Below, piece by piece: positions 1-11,000 of a stretch of DNA of 64,000 nucleotides. Each line of letters begins with the position of its first letter. Within the stretch, counting starts at the first letter, position 1. The translations under genes were made by a program, and so were the position numbers. The stretch is from Azoarcus indigens. GTDB lineage: Bacteria; Pseudomonadota; Gammaproteobacteria; Burkholderiales; Rhodocyclaceae. The stretch lies in NCBI RefSeq assembly GCF_004361735.1, contig NZ_SNVV01000026.1:1-64000 (forward strand). The letters are read 5' to 3'. Under the pieces are notes generated by a model. The model made no database searches. It saw nothing but the letters and a program-made list of their open reading frames with translations, and was not told the origin of the DNA.

Positions 1-3000
1 ACCTCGCCCTGGAGCCGCAGGCCCCCGGCGATGTGGTACGCCGTGCTGGCACGGTCCAGTTCCCACAGGAACCATTGACGACGTTGCGCGTAGGACAGGG
101 CCAGCCCTTCGCCGCGGGCAGCCGGGTCAAGCACCGGTATCGAGCCCTCCATCCCGCTGCCGGCTTCAGTTGCTGCCACCAGCGTACGCGCAAAGCTCTC
201 CAGCCGTTGGTGCTCGAAGACCTGGCGCGGGCTGGCGCGGAACCCTGCCCTGTGCAAACGGGCAACCAGCTTCAGGCTCAGGATGGAGTCACCACCCAGT
301 TCAAAAAAGCCGTCCTGGCGGCCGATCCGCTCGGTACCCAGCAACTCCGCCCAGATCGCGGCCAAGGCCTGCTCCACCTCGCCCTGCGGCGCTTCGTAGG
401 CTTGCGTGCCGGCCAGTTCAGGCTTAGGCAGCGCCTTGCGGTCGACCTTGCCGTTGGCATTCAGCGGCAGGCGCTCCAGCAATATCAGCGCGGCGGGCAC
501 CATGTACTCCGGCAACGAAGCCGCCAGACGCGACCGCAGCTGCCCGCTCTCGCACCTCGCCTCCGGCTTCAGCGCCACGTAGCCCACCAGCCGCGCCCCG
601 CCCGGGCCTTCGGCCGCCACCACCACCGCTTCACGCACTTCCGGCTGCGCCAGCAGTTGCGCTTCCACTTCGCCCAGTTCGATGCGGAAGCCCCGGATCT
701 TGACCTGGTGGTCTATCCGGCCCAGGTATTCCAGTTCGCCTTCCGCGTTCCAGCGCACCAGGTCGCCCGTGCGGTACAGCCGGCCACCGGCTTCGTCGTA
801 GGGGTCGGCGATGAAGCGTTCGGCGCTCAGGCCGGGGCGGTTCAGGTAGCCGCGGGCGAGGCCCGCTCCCCCCAGGTACAGCTCGCCGGGCACGCCTATC
901 GGCACAGGATTCAATCCCTGGTCCAGCACCCGCAATTGCGTTGCAGCAATCGCCCCGCCGATCGCCGGACTTCCCTGGGTGTGTCTGGCCGCCGACCAGA
1001 TCGTGGTTTCGGTCGGCCCGTACATATTCCAGAGCTCCACCCCGCCCTCCATAAGCGAGCAGGCGAGATCGGGATGGAGCGCTTCGCCCCCGCAGAGGCC
1101 TTTGAGCGGTTTTCCCGGCGCCAGAGGCCAATTCCCTTGCATGAGGGCTCGCCACCCCGATGGGGTCGCCTGCAGCACTGTCACGCCATGGTCCACGGCG
1201 AGTTGGGTCAGCGCCCCTCCGTCGTGCACTGCATCCCTGGTGGCAAGGACGATACTCGCGCCCTGGACCAAGGGCAGGAAAAGCTCCAGGGCGGCAATAT
1301 CAAAGGAAAGCGAGGTAAGCGCCAGGAGGACATCCTCCGCCGTCACCCCGGGTGCGCCTGCCATCGCGCACATGAAGTTGCTCAAGGAGGAATGGCGGAC
1401 CATCACCCCCTTGGGCCGCCCGGTGGACCCCGATGTATAGATCAGGTAGGCCAGATTCCCACCGCAGACCGCCACCTCGGGCGGGCTTTCGCAGCCGCCG
1501 TCGAAGTCCAGCAGGTCCAGCTCCAGGATCGCCACGTCCGGCCCCGCCGGGACGTGGTCCCTGACATCGCTGCAGGTGAGCAGCAGCGCAATTCCGCTGT
1601 CCTCCACCATGTAGCCCAAGCGCTCCGCCGGGTACGCCGGGTCCAGTGGCACATAGGCCCCACCCGCCTTCAGGACGGCCAGCAGGCCCACCACCATCTC
1701 CAGCGAGCGCTCGACCGCGATCCCTACCTTCACTTCCAGACCGACGCCCCGCCCGATCAGGTAGTGCGCGAGCCGGTTGGCCCGCCGGTTCAACTCGCCG
1801 TAGCTCAGCTGCGCTTCACCGAAGATCACCGCCACCGCGTCCGGACTCGCAGCCGCCCGCGCTTCGATCAAACGGTGGATGGGCTGGGCATCATCAAAGC
1901 GCTCGGGGTTCTCGCCCCATGTCCGCAGCTGCGCCAGTTCCGCGCCGCCCAGCAACTGCACCTCATCCAGGCTGAGCTCGCGCTGCTCCGCGAAGGCCCG
2001 CAGCAGCGCCAGGTAGTGCCCGGCCATGCGCTCCACCGTCGCCGCGTCGAACAGTTCCGCGGCGTAGATGAAGTTCGCATCGACGCGTCCGTCCTCGTAC
2101 TCGCAGGTCTGCAGCGTCAGTTCGAACTGGGCGGCCTGTTCGTCGAAATCCAGGCGCTGGACCTCGACGCCGGGCCAGCCGGCCAGCGCGCGGTGGTCGC
2201 GGCGCAAGTGGTTGAACATCACCTGGAACAGCGGATTGGTGCTGAGGCTGCGCTCCGGCTGCAGGGCTTCCACCAGGCGCTCGAAGGGCAGATCCTGGTG
2301 CGCCTGCGCGCCCAGCGCGGTGTCGCGGACCTGGGTGAGCAGCGCATTCAGGCGGGTCCGCGGCGCGATCCGCGCGCGCAGCACCTGGGTGTTCACGAAG
2401 AAGCCGACGATGCCGGCCGTTTCCGCCCGGTTGCGGTTAGCGATGGGAACGCCGACCCGCACATCCTCCTGGCCGGTGTAGCGGTGCAGCAAGCCCTGGA
2501 AGGCGGCGAGCAGCAGCATGAACAGGGTGGCGCCTTCCTCCCGCGCCCGGCCGCGCAGCGTGTCCACCAGGGCGCCGGGCAGGCTCAGCAGGTGGTGCGC
2601 GGCGGTGTAGCTGCCGTCGGCCCGGCGCGGGTGGTCGGCAGCCAGGGCCAGGGCCGGCTGGTCCTCGCCCAGTTGCGCTTTCCACCAGGCGAGCTGGCGC
2701 TCGCCCTCACCCGCCGCCAGCCAGCGCCGCTGCCAGGCCGCGTAGTCGGCATAGTGCAGCGGCAGGCCGGGCAAGGCCTGCGGCGTGCCCTGCACCTGCG
2801 CCCGGTACAGCGCGGCCAGTTCGTCCAACACCACCTGCACCGACCAGCCATCGGAGACGATGTGGTGCATCACCACCAGCAGCTGCCATTCACGCTCGCC
2901 GGTCTGCAGCAGGCTCATGCGCAGCAGCGGACCGCGGGTGAGATCGAAGGGCGTGCCGGTGATGGCGGCCCGTTCCTCCGCGAGCCGCGCCGCGCGTTCC

Positions 3001-3416
3001 GCTTCCGGCAGCCGATGCAGCGCCAGCGTCTGCAGTTCGAAACCAGCGGCCGGCAGCACACGCTGCGTCGCCCCGCCCTCGCCATCCTCCTCGAACACGG
3101 TGCGCAGCGCTTCATGCCGGTCCACGACGGCGCTCACGCCCGCGCGCAGCGCCTCCACATCCAGCGCGCCGGCAAACTTCAGGCCACCGCCGACGTGGTA
3201 GGCGGTGCTCTCCGGCTCCAGCTTCCACAGGAACCACTGCCGCAGCTGGGCGAAAGACAAGGGAGCCGGCTCGCCCGCGGCACGCGGGGCGATGGCCGCA
3301 TCGGCATCGGCACTGCCGGCGGCATCCGCGCCGCGCAGCAATTCGTTCAGCCGGGCGCGTTGTTCGGGGGAAAGACGGGCACGGCGTTGGGACAGGTCTT
3401 GGTGGAGATCGGACAT
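1..3416 (-). CDS. NRPS, C-A(Gly)-PCP-C..., 3' end outside window
   Basis: Extends the siderophore chain on the assembly line; cytoplasmic. The start ATG lies 9 bases after the stop of the upstream polyketide synthase, so the two are co-transcribed. Visible order: condensation domain (about residues 45-470, HHIVSDG near 183), adenylation domain (about 490-1000, core YTSGSTGRPKG near 660), carrier domain (LGGDSI near 1042), then the start of a second condensation domain (AQRRQWFLW) cut by the window edge. Aligned by eye to GrsA, the ten specificity residues read DILQLGMIWK, the published pattern for glycine. The first condensation domain would therefore join glycine to the acyl chain from the PKS. 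More modules and the release domain must lie to the left. Specificity is inferred from motifs only. Confidence 0.93.
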   Translation of the reverse strand, partial: MSDLHQDLSQRRARLSPEQRARLNELLRGADAAGSADADAAIAPRAAGEPAPLSFAQLRQWFLWKLEPESTAYHVGGGLKFAGALDVEALRAGVSAVVDRHEALRTVFEEDGEGGATQRVLPAAGFELQTLALHRLPEAERAARLAEERAAITGTPFDLTRGPLLRMSLLQTGEREWQLLVVMHHIVSDGWSVQVVLDELAALYRAQVQGTPQALPGLPLHYADYAAWQRRWLAAGEGERQLAWWKAQLGEDQPALALAADHPRRADGSYTAAHHLLSLPGALVDTLRGRAREEGATLFMLLLAAFQGLLHRYTGQEDVRVGVPIANRNRAETAGIVGFFVNTQVLRARIAPRTRLNALLTQVRDTALGAQAHQDLPFERLVEALQPERSLSTNPLFQVMFNHLRRDHRALAGWPGVEVQRLDFDEQAAQFELTLQTCEYEDGRVDANFIYAAELFDAATVERMAGHYLALLRAFAEQRELSLDEVQLLGGAELAQLRTWGENPERFDDAQPIHRLIEARAAASPDAVAVIFGEAQLSYGELNRRANRLAHYLIGRGVGLEVKVGIAVERSLEMVVGLLAVLKAGGAYVPLDPAYPAERLGYMVEDSGIALLLTCSDVRDHVPAGPDVAILELDLLDFDGGCESPPEVAVCGGNLAYLIYTSGSTGRPKGVMVRHSSLSNFMCAMAGAPGVTAEDVLLALTSLSFDIAALELFLPLVQGASIVLATRDAVHDGGALTQLAVDHGVTVLQATPSGWRALMQGNWPLAPGKPLKGLCGGEALHPDLACSLMEGGVELWNMYGPTETTIWSAARHTQGSPAIGGAIAATQLRVLDQGLNPVPIGVPGELYLGGAGLARGYLNRPGLSAERFIADPYDEAGGRLYRTGDLVRWNAEGELEYLGRIDHQVKIRGFRIELGEVEAQLLAQPEVREAVVVAAEGPGGARLVGYVALKPEARCESGQLRSRLAASLPEYMVPAALILLERLPLNANGKVDRKALPKPELAGTQAYEAPQGEVEQALAAIWAELLGTERIGRQDGFFELGGDSILSLKLVARLHRAGFRASPRQVFEHQRLESFARTLVAATEAGSGMEGSIPVLDPAARGEGLALSYAQRRQWFLWELDRASTAYHIAGGLRLQGE

Positions 3417-3425
3417 GGCGGGTTC

Positions 3426-6400
3426 TCAGACTGTTGCGGATGCGGGCGCTTCGGCTGCGACGGCCGGTTCGCCCTTCTCGATTTCTTCGATCAGTCGGGT
3501 TTCGACCAGGATGGCGAGATCGCCGATGGTGGGCGCCTTGAAGAAGGTCGCCGGATGCAGCTCCACGCCGTAGGCCTTGCGCACGCGGGCGAGGATCTGG
3601 ATGGCCAGCAGGGAATCGCCGCCGAGTTCGAACAGGTTGTCGTTGATGCCGATGGGGGCGATGCCCAGCATGCCGGCCCACAACGCGGCCAGCCGCGTCT
3701 CCAGCTCGCCCTCCGGCGCCGCGTAGGGCACCGACAGCGGCGGGCGCGGGTGTTCGCCGCCCTTGTCGGCTACAGCGGGCAGCCCGATCTCCAGAACGTC
3801 CAGCATGCCGCCGTCCAGCGGGCCGAGCCGGGCGTCGAGATCGGTGGTGGAGACCACGATCTGCGCCACCGCCGGACCGTTGACGATGGCCTCGAAGGCC
3901 AGCGCGCCCTGCGGCCCGTCCATGCCGATGCCATCCGGCAACACCATGCCGGCGGCCATGCCGAGGTCGCGCCAGGCATCCCAGTCCACCGAGAACACCG
4001 GGTAGGGCACGCTGCGCTGCAGCTGCGCTGCCAGCGCATCCAGGTAGGCGTTGGCGGCGGCGTAGTCGCCCTTGCCCAGGCCGCCGGCCATGCTGGAGAC
4101 GGAGGAGCACAGCAGCACGAAGTCCAGCGCCTCGCCATCCGCCGCCGCCAGCAGTGCGCGGGTGCCCTGCAGCTTGGGCGCGAACACCCGCTCGACGACC
4201 TCCCGGTTTTTCGCATTGACCATGCCGGCCTCGGCGCTGCCAGCCGCATGCACGATGCCGTGGAGGGCGCCGAAACGGGCGCGGGCGGCGGCCACCGCGG
4301 CCTGCATCTGCGCCGGGTCGGAAACGTCCGCCGCCAGCGTCAGCACCTCGCCCCCCGCCGCCTCCAGCGCCAGCAACAGCTGCAGCTTCTGCCGCAGGCC
4401 CTCCGGCTGCTCCGGCGCCACCGCAAGGGCTTCCCAGTCCGTCCGTGCCGGCAAGGGGGTGCGGCCGAACAGCACCAGCCGGGCCTTCCAGTTCGCCGCC
4501 AGGTGCTGGGCGAGCGCCAGGCCGACACCGCCCAGGCCGCCGGTGATCAGGTAAACACCGCCCTGGCGCAGGCGCTGCCGCCCTGCGCCGGCCGCCATGC
4601 GCTCGTAGGACTTGGTCCAGCGTTGCAGGCCGCGATAAGCCACCGGCGTCGTGCTGGCAGGCAAGGCGGTTTCGGCGAGGATGCCGTCGGCAAGCCGGGC
4701 CTGCGCCTGGGCCTCCGCCGGCGCCACCACGTCGATGACGCGGCAGGCGATGTGCGGATACTCCTGGCCGACGACCTTGCACAGCGCGAACACCGTGGCC
4801 TTCTCGGGGCACAGCGGTTCCTGCCCGGTGACATCCTCCGCGCCGTCGAGCACCACGGTGAGGGCGAGTTCGCGGGCGCCCGCCACGCTGTCCCAGGCCT
4901 GCGCCAGCGCCATCAGGCTGTGGAAACCGCAATCCAGCGCAGCCGCTGCATCCGGCTGGCCGGCGGATTCGCCATTCAGGCTCCACAGGTGGAATACCTC
5001 GGACAGCTTTCCGTGCTCGGCTTCGATCCGGCGCAGCGTCGCCTCATGATCGGCGCGGGCATCCACCCTGATCGAATAACGGCCCGGACCGCGGCGGGCC
5101 AGCTCCACACCGGGCGTCAGCCACACCACCTGCCGGCCGCGCTGCTGCAGGCGCGCGGCGAGCACTGCCGCCAGACCCTCTTCCCGCTGAGCCAGCAGCA
5201 GCACGCAGCCGCCGCCAAGCTCCGCCACGGCCTCATCGCGCACTAGCGGCGGCACCCGCTTCCACACCGGCAGGTAGAAGGCATCCTCCGGCCGCCCCGG
5301 CTCCACGCCAGCGAACTGCCAGGCGCGCCCGGCCGCGGCCGCGCTGCCGGCTACCGGCGGCTCCACCCAGTAGCGGCGGCGCTGGAAGGGATAGGTGGGC
5401 AGCGGCACCCGCCTGCGCTTCTTCGCCTGCAGCGCCGCCCAATCCACCGCGACGCCGGCGCACCACAGCGTCGCCACCGCGTTGGCCAGCTGCTGCTCAT
5501 TGCGCGCGTGCTGTTGCGGATGGGCTTGGCTGGCGAGGATGGCCGCGGCCGAACGGCTGCCCGGATGCGGCCGCGCCAGACCGGCCAGCGTCTCGCCCGG
5601 GCCGACCTCCATCAACACCCGCCCCGGCGTGGCGAACACCGTCGCCAGCCCGTCGGCGAAGCGCACCGTGCCGCGCAGGTGGCGGCCCCAGTAGGCCGGA
5701 TCGACCGCCTCTTCGGCGGTGATCAAGCGCCCGGTGACATTGGAAACGAAGGGCAGGCCGGGCGCCTGCCGCGGCACCGCCGCCACCGCGCGCTCCAGCT
5801 CGGTGACGATGGGTTCCACCAGGCTGGAATGGGAGGCGATGGCCACATGCAAGCGCCGCGGCAGCTGCTGGCGGGCAGCCAATGCCGCCTCCACCCGCTC
5901 CACCGCCGCCACCGGGCCGGCCAGCACGCACAGCGATTCGCCATTCACCGCCGCGAGGTCGCAGCCCTCGCCCAGCAGCGGCGCCAGCTCCGCTTCAGGC
6001 AGGGCCACCGCCGTCATCGCGCCGGCCTCCAGCGTCTCCATCAGCCGGCCGCGGGTGGCGACGATGGACAGCGCATCTTCCAGCTGGAACACACCGGCGA
6101 GGCAGGCCGCGACGTATTCGCCCAGGCTGTGCCCCAGCATCAGCGCCGGCTGCACGCCGCAATGCATCCACCAGCGCGCCAGCGCGTACTCGACGACGAA
6201 CAGCGCCGGCTGCGCCAGCGCCATGCGGAACAGCTCGCGGTCGGCCCCGGCTTCGGCGCCGGCGGGCGGAAACAGCAGTTCGCGCAGATCCCTGCCCAGT
6301 TGCGGCCGCAACAGTTCGCAGCAGCGGTCGATCTCGGCGCGGAAGAAGGCATCGCGGCGGTACAGCGCTTCCCCCATGCGGGCGTGCTGGGTGCCGCCGC

Positions 6401-8009
6401 CGGGGAAGAGGAAGACGACTTCCGGGGTTGCCGCGGCTTGCGCGGCGCGTGCAAGCGGCGCGGCCAGCATGTCCGCCGCCATCGCGCCATCCCGCGCCAC
6501 CACCGCCTGGCGGTGGGCAAAGGCGCGCCGGCCTTGCTGCAGGGTGTGGGCAATGTCGGCGAGCGGTGCGCCTGCCTCGCGCAGCCAGGCCGCCAGACGA
6601 ACGCGCGCCTCCGCCAGCGCGCCCTCGTCGCGTGCCGACAGCGGCAGGATCTGCCAGCCGTCGCCGGCTTCGGCCTCCCGCGGCTCCGGCGCTTCCTCCA
6701 GCACCACATGGACGTTGGTGCCGCCGATGCCGAAGGAGCTCACGCCCGCGCGACGCGGCGTGCTGCCTTGCGGCCACGGTCTGGCCTCGGTATTGACGTA
6801 GAACGGGCTGGCGGCGAGGTCGATCTGCGGGTTGGGGCGCTCGAAGTGCAGGCTGGGCGGCAGGGTGCGATGTTTAAGCGCCAGGGTTGCCTTGATCAGG
6901 CCCGTCACGCCGGCGGCGGCGTCCAGGTGGCCGATGTTGGTCTTCACCGAGCCCAGGGCGCAGTAGCCCTTGCGCGTCGCGCTGGCGCGGAAGGCGCGGG
7001 TGAGCGCGGCGAACTCGATGGGATCGCCCAGCGTGGTGCCGGTGCCGTGGGCCTCGATGTAGCCGATGGAGTCCGCCGATACACCGGCGACCAGTTGTGC
7101 CGCCCGTATCACCTCGGCCTGGCCGTCCACGCCCGGCGCGGTGAAGCCGATCTTGGCCGCGCCATCGTTGTTCGCCGCCGAGCCGAGTATCACCGCGTGG
7201 AGGGTGTCGCCGTCGCGCAGGGCGTCGTCCAGCCGCTTCAGCACCACGATGCCGGCGCCGCTGCCGATCACCGTGCCGGCGGCCTTCTCGTCGAAGGCGC
7301 GGCAATGGCCGTCCGGCGACAGGATGGCACCCGCCTGGTAGCGGTAGCCGCCATCCTGCATCAGGTTGAGCCACACGCCGCCGGCCAGCGCCATGTCGCA
7401 GTCGTGGGCGAGCAAGGCCTGGCAGGCCAGATGCACCGCGGTCAGTGAAGTGGAGCAGGCCGTGTGTACCGACACCGCCGGGCCGCGCAGGTCCAGCTTG
7501 TAGGCGACGCGGGTGCATAGCGAGCCGGCGGAGTTGCCGCTCATCAGCCCCAGCATGTCGGCGATGCCGCCGCTCGCTTCCGCGCCCAGCGCCGGCAGCA
7601 GGTTCCGCAGCAGGTAAAGATTGGGGCCATCGCCGGCATACACGCCGACCGGGCCGGGCACCGTGCGGCTGTCGTAGCCCGCATGCTCCATCGCCTCCCA
7701 GGCGCACTCCAGGAAGATGCGCTGCTGCGGGTCCAGCTGCTCGGCTTCCCGCGGCGTGTAGCCGAAGAAGCCGGCGTCGAAGCGGTCCATGCCGTCCAGT
7801 TCGGCGCTGGCGCGCACGTAGTCGGGATCCGCCAGCAGCGCCTCGGCCACACCGCGCTCGCGCAGCTCCGCCTCGCTGTACTGGCGTATGGCCTCCACGC
7901 CGTCGCGGATGTTGCGCCACAGCGCCTCCACGTCCGGCGCCCCTGGAAAGCGGCCGGCCATGCCGACGATGGCGATCTCGAGGCCGGTGTATTCGTCTTG
8001 CACGTCCAT
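3426..8009 (-). CDS. Type I polyketide synthase module KS-AT-KR-ACP
   Basis: Adds one two-carbon unit within the hybrid siderophore chain. The 1527-residue protein holds a ketosynthase (about 12-430; Cys in TACSTSL near 183, His in EAHGTGT and NIGHLDAA), an acyltransferase (about 535-830; GHSLG near 626, which favours malonyl over methylmalonyl), a ketoreductase (about 1150-1330; GGLGGVG nucleotide-binding loop, catalytic Ser in SSVSS and Tyr in KGDYAAANAYL) and a carrier domain (LGGDSL near 1460). No dehydratase or enoylreductase is seen, so the expected product is a beta-hydroxy (statine-like) extension of the preceding amino acid. Its ATG shares one base with the stop codon of the upstream NRPS (TGATG), indicating translational coupling. 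A single PKS module in second position matches the taiwachelin/cupriachelin/variochelin layout. Confidence 0.95.
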   Translation of the reverse strand: MDVQDEYTGLEIAIVGMAGRFPGAPDVEALWRNIRDGVEAIRQYSEAELRERGVAEALLADPDYVRASAELDGMDRFDAGFFGYTPREAEQLDPQQRIFLECAWEAMEHAGYDSRTVPGPVGVYAGDGPNLYLLRNLLPALGAEASGGIADMLGLMSGNSAGSLCTRVAYKLDLRGPAVSVHTACSTSLTAVHLACQALLAHDCDMALAGGVWLNLMQDGGYRYQAGAILSPDGHCRAFDEKAAGTVIGSGAGIVVLKRLDDALRDGDTLHAVILGSAANNDGAAKIGFTAPGVDGQAEVIRAAQLVAGVSADSIGYIEAHGTGTTLGDPIEFAALTRAFRASATRKGYCALGSVKTNIGHLDAAAGVTGLIKATLALKHRTLPPSLHFERPNPQIDLAASPFYVNTEARPWPQGSTPRRAGVSSFGIGGTNVHVVLEEAPEPREAEAGDGWQILPLSARDEGALAEARVRLAAWLREAGAPLADIAHTLQQGRRAFAHRQAVVARDGAMAADMLAAPLARAAQAAATPEVVFLFPGGGTQHARMGEALYRRDAFFRAEIDRCCELLRPQLGRDLRELLFPPAGAEAGADRELFRMALAQPALFVVEYALARWWMHCGVQPALMLGHSLGEYVAACLAGVFQLEDALSIVATRGRLMETLEAGAMTAVALPEAELAPLLGEGCDLAAVNGESLCVLAGPVAAVERVEAALAARQQLPRRLHVAIASHSSLVEPIVTELERAVAAVPRQAPGLPFVSNVTGRLITAEEAVDPAYWGRHLRGTVRFADGLATVFATPGRVLMEVGPGETLAGLARPHPGSRSAAAILASQAHPQQHARNEQQLANAVATLWCAGVAVDWAALQAKKRRRVPLPTYPFQRRRYWVEPPVAGSAAAAGRAWQFAGVEPGRPEDAFYLPVWKRVPPLVRDEAVAELGGGCVLLLAQREEGLAAVLAARLQQRGRQVVWLTPGVELARRGPGRYSIRVDARADHEATLRRIEAEHGKLSEVFHLWSLNGESAGQPDAAAALDCGFHSLMALAQAWDSVAGARELALTVVLDGAEDVTGQEPLCPEKATVFALCKVVGQEYPHIACRVIDVVAPAEAQAQARLADGILAETALPASTTPVAYRGLQRWTKSYERMAAGAGRQRLRQGGVYLITGGLGGVGLALAQHLAANWKARLVLFGRTPLPARTDWEALAVAPEQPEGLRQKLQLLLALEAAGGEVLTLAADVSDPAQMQAAVAAARARFGALHGIVHAAGSAEAGMVNAKNREVVERVFAPKLQGTRALLAAADGEALDFVLLCSSVSSMAGGLGKGDYAAANAYLDALAAQLQRSVPYPVFSVDWDAWRDLGMAAGMVLPDGIGMDGPQGALAFEAIVNGPAVAQIVVSTTDLDARLGPLDGGMLDVLEIGLPAVADKGGEHPRPPLSVPYAAPEGELETRLAALWAGMLGIAPIGINDNLFELGGDSLLAIQILARVRKAYGVELHPATFFKAPTIGDLAILVETRLIEEIEKGEPAVAAEAPASATV

Positions 8010-11000
8010 CAGTTGATCTCCTCGGCAGAAAGGCGGCGGCGCAGCAGGGCCTCGCGTTTGCGGCTGGCCCGCTCGACGGAGGTGTCGGCTGCGGCGGTCG
8101 GGGCGGTTTCATTGCCCCGGGCAAGGCGACGAGCGAGCGCATTCACGGTGGGGAACTGGAACAGTTCGACGACAGGGAGATCGGCCCGCAGGCGTTCGGC
8201 AAGCAGGCGCTGCATGCGGATCAGCAGCAAGGAGTGGCCGCCGAGGTCGAAGAAGTTGTCGTCGCCGCCGACCTGCGGCAGCTGCAGCAGCTCGGCCCAG
8301 ATGGCCGCCACCGCTTCGGCCAGCGGCCCCTGCGGCGCGGAACCCGGACGGGAGGCCAGCTCGATCGCCGGCAGCGCCTGCCTGTCCACCTTGCCGTTGG
8401 CATTCAGCGGCAAGGCCGGAAGCAGCATCAGCGCCGATGGCAGCATGTAGTCCGGCAGCATGGGCGCGAGCCGCTCGCGCAGGGCCTCCGCCTCCACGGC
8501 GCATCCCTGGTGCAGCGACACGTAGGCCGCCAGCCTCGCGCCGCCGGGGCCGGGCCGGGCCACGACCACCGCCTCGCGCACCTCCGGCTGGGCCAGCAGT
8601 TGCGCCTCCACCTCGCCGAGTTCGACACGGAAGCCGCGGATCTTCACCTGGTGGTCGATGCGCCCCAGGTATTCCAGCTGCCCTTCCCGGTTCCAGCGCA
8701 CCAGGTCGCCCGTGCGGTACAGCCGCCCGCCGGCCCGGCCGCAGGGATCGGCGATGAAGCGCTCGGCGGTGAGCCCCGGGCGCCCCAGGTAGCCCCGGCC
8801 CAGGCTGGCGCCGCCGAGGTAGAGCTCGCCCACCGCGCCCGGCGGCACTTCGGCCAGCCCGGCATCCAGCACATAGGCCTGGGTGTCGCTGATCGGCCGG
8901 CCTATCGGCACCGGGGTGGCGCCATCGTCGCGGCATGACCAGTGCATGACATGGATGGCCGTTTCCGTGGGGCCGTAGAGGTTGTAGAGCCGCGCCGCCG
9001 GCAGACCGGCCGCGAAAGCCCGCTGCAGCTCGGCGGACATCGCCTCGCCGCCGCAGAGGATGCGCCTGAGGCTGGCGCAGGCGGCGATATCGCCATGCTC
9101 CAGCACCGCCTGCAACATGGCCGGCACGAAGTTGACGGTGGTGATGCGGTGCGCCCGGATCAAGGCCGCCAGCCGCGCCGGATCGCGCTGCTCGCCCGGC
9201 TGCGCCAGCACCAGCTGGGCGCCGGCGCTGAGCGGCCAGAAGATCTCCCAGGCGGAGACGTCGAAACCGAAGGGCGCCTTGTGCAGCACCACGTCGGCCG
9301 CGGTCAGGCTGTAGCTTTCCTGCATCCACGCCATGCAGTTGTGGAGGGCGCCGTGACGGTTGGCGGCGCCCTTGGGCAGGCCGGTGGAGCCGGAGGTGTG
9401 GATGACGTAGGCCAGGCTGTCGGCATGCAGTTCGACGGCCGGATCGTGCTCCGGCATGCCAGCCTCCGCCGCTTCGTCCAGCAGCAGGCGCCGCATCGCC
9501 GGCAGTGCATGGGGAAATGCGTCATGCGTCAGCAGCAGGTCCACGCCGCCGTCGGCAAGGATGTGCGCCAGGCGCTCGGCAGGCTGGTCCGCGTCCAGCG
9601 GCAGGTATGCACCACCAGCCTTCAGCACCGCGAGCAGGCCGACGATCATCTCCGGCGAGCGCTGCAGGGCGACCCCGACCCGGCGCTCCGGCCCCACGCC
9701 CAGGGCGATCAGCCGGTGGGCGAGGCGGTTGGCGCGGCGGTTCAGCGCCGCGTAGCTGAGCGACTCGCCGGCGCAGTGCAGCGCCAGCGCCTGCGGCCGG
9801 GTCCGGGCGTGGAACTCGAACATGCGATGTACCGGCTGCGGTTCGCCATGACGATGCGCGTTGATCCCCCACGTGCTCGGGGCCGCCGCACTCAGCGCCA
9901 CCTCGCCAAGGCGACACTGCGGGCGCTGGGCTAGCGTCTCCAGTACAGCGAGGTAGTCGCAGCCGAAACGTGCCATGGTGTCGGCCTCGAACAGCTCGGC
10001 GGCATAGCACAGTGCCAGGCTGAGCGTGCCCTCACTCCCTTCCCTGGCCTCCAGCACCAGTTCGAACTGCGCCGCATGCCCGGGGCGATGCTCCAAGGTG
10101 GCATCCAGACCCGGCAGGGACTGCAGGCTGCGCACATCCTGCTGCAGATGGTTGAACGCCACCTGGAACAGCGGGCTGTGGCCCAGGCTGCGCCCGGGCT
10201 GCAGCGCCTCCACCACTTGCTCCAGCGGCAGATCCTGGTTGGCCTGGGCGCCCAGCGCCGCCTCCCGCAGCTGGAGGAGCAACTCCTCCAGCGCGCGCTG
10301 TGGCGCGGCCTCGGCGCGCAGCACCACGGTATTGACGAACAGGCCGACCACGCCGGCAAGCTCGCTCCGGCTCCGGCTGGCCATCGGCACGCCGATGCGG
10401 ATGTCCTGCTCGCCGCTGTAGCGGGCGAGCACCGCGGCGAAGCCGGCCAGCAGCACCATGAACAGGCTGGCATCGCTGGCTTCCGCCCGCCGCTTCAGCG
10501 CGGCTGGCAATTCCGGCGGCAGCGCCAGTTGCAGGGTGGCCGCCCGGTAGCGGGCAAGCGCCGGCCGGGGATGGTCGGTCGGCAAGGCCAGCACCGGGTG
10601 AACCTCGCCCAGTTGCTGCCGCCAGTAGGCAAGCTGGCGCTCCCGCAGGCCGCCATCCAGCCGGCGCCGCTGCCATGCGGCGTAGTCGGCGTACTGCACT
10701 GGCAGCGGGGGCAGCGGACCGGCTGCGGCGTATGCCGCCGTCAGCTCATCGAGCAGGATCTGCATCGAGGCTCCGTCGGTGACGATGTGATGCATCGCCA
10801 GCGCCAGCAGATGCTCGGTCTCCCCCAGGCGGATCAGCAGCGCCCTCGCCAGCGGCCCTTCCGTCAGATCGAAGGGGCATGTCTCGAACTCCGCCAGCGC
10901 CTCCGCCGCTTCCGCCTCGGCGTCGGCGCGGCTGCCCAGATCCACCTGCGCCAGCGGCAACCCGGCGCGCTCCCGCAACTGCAGCGCCGGCAAACCGTCC

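Noticed and set aside
33-5246. Plus-strand open frame of 1737 codons.
   Set aside because: It is antisense and codon-aligned to the NRPS and PKS genes; its His/Gln/Arg-rich translation is a GC-bias artefact with no domain.
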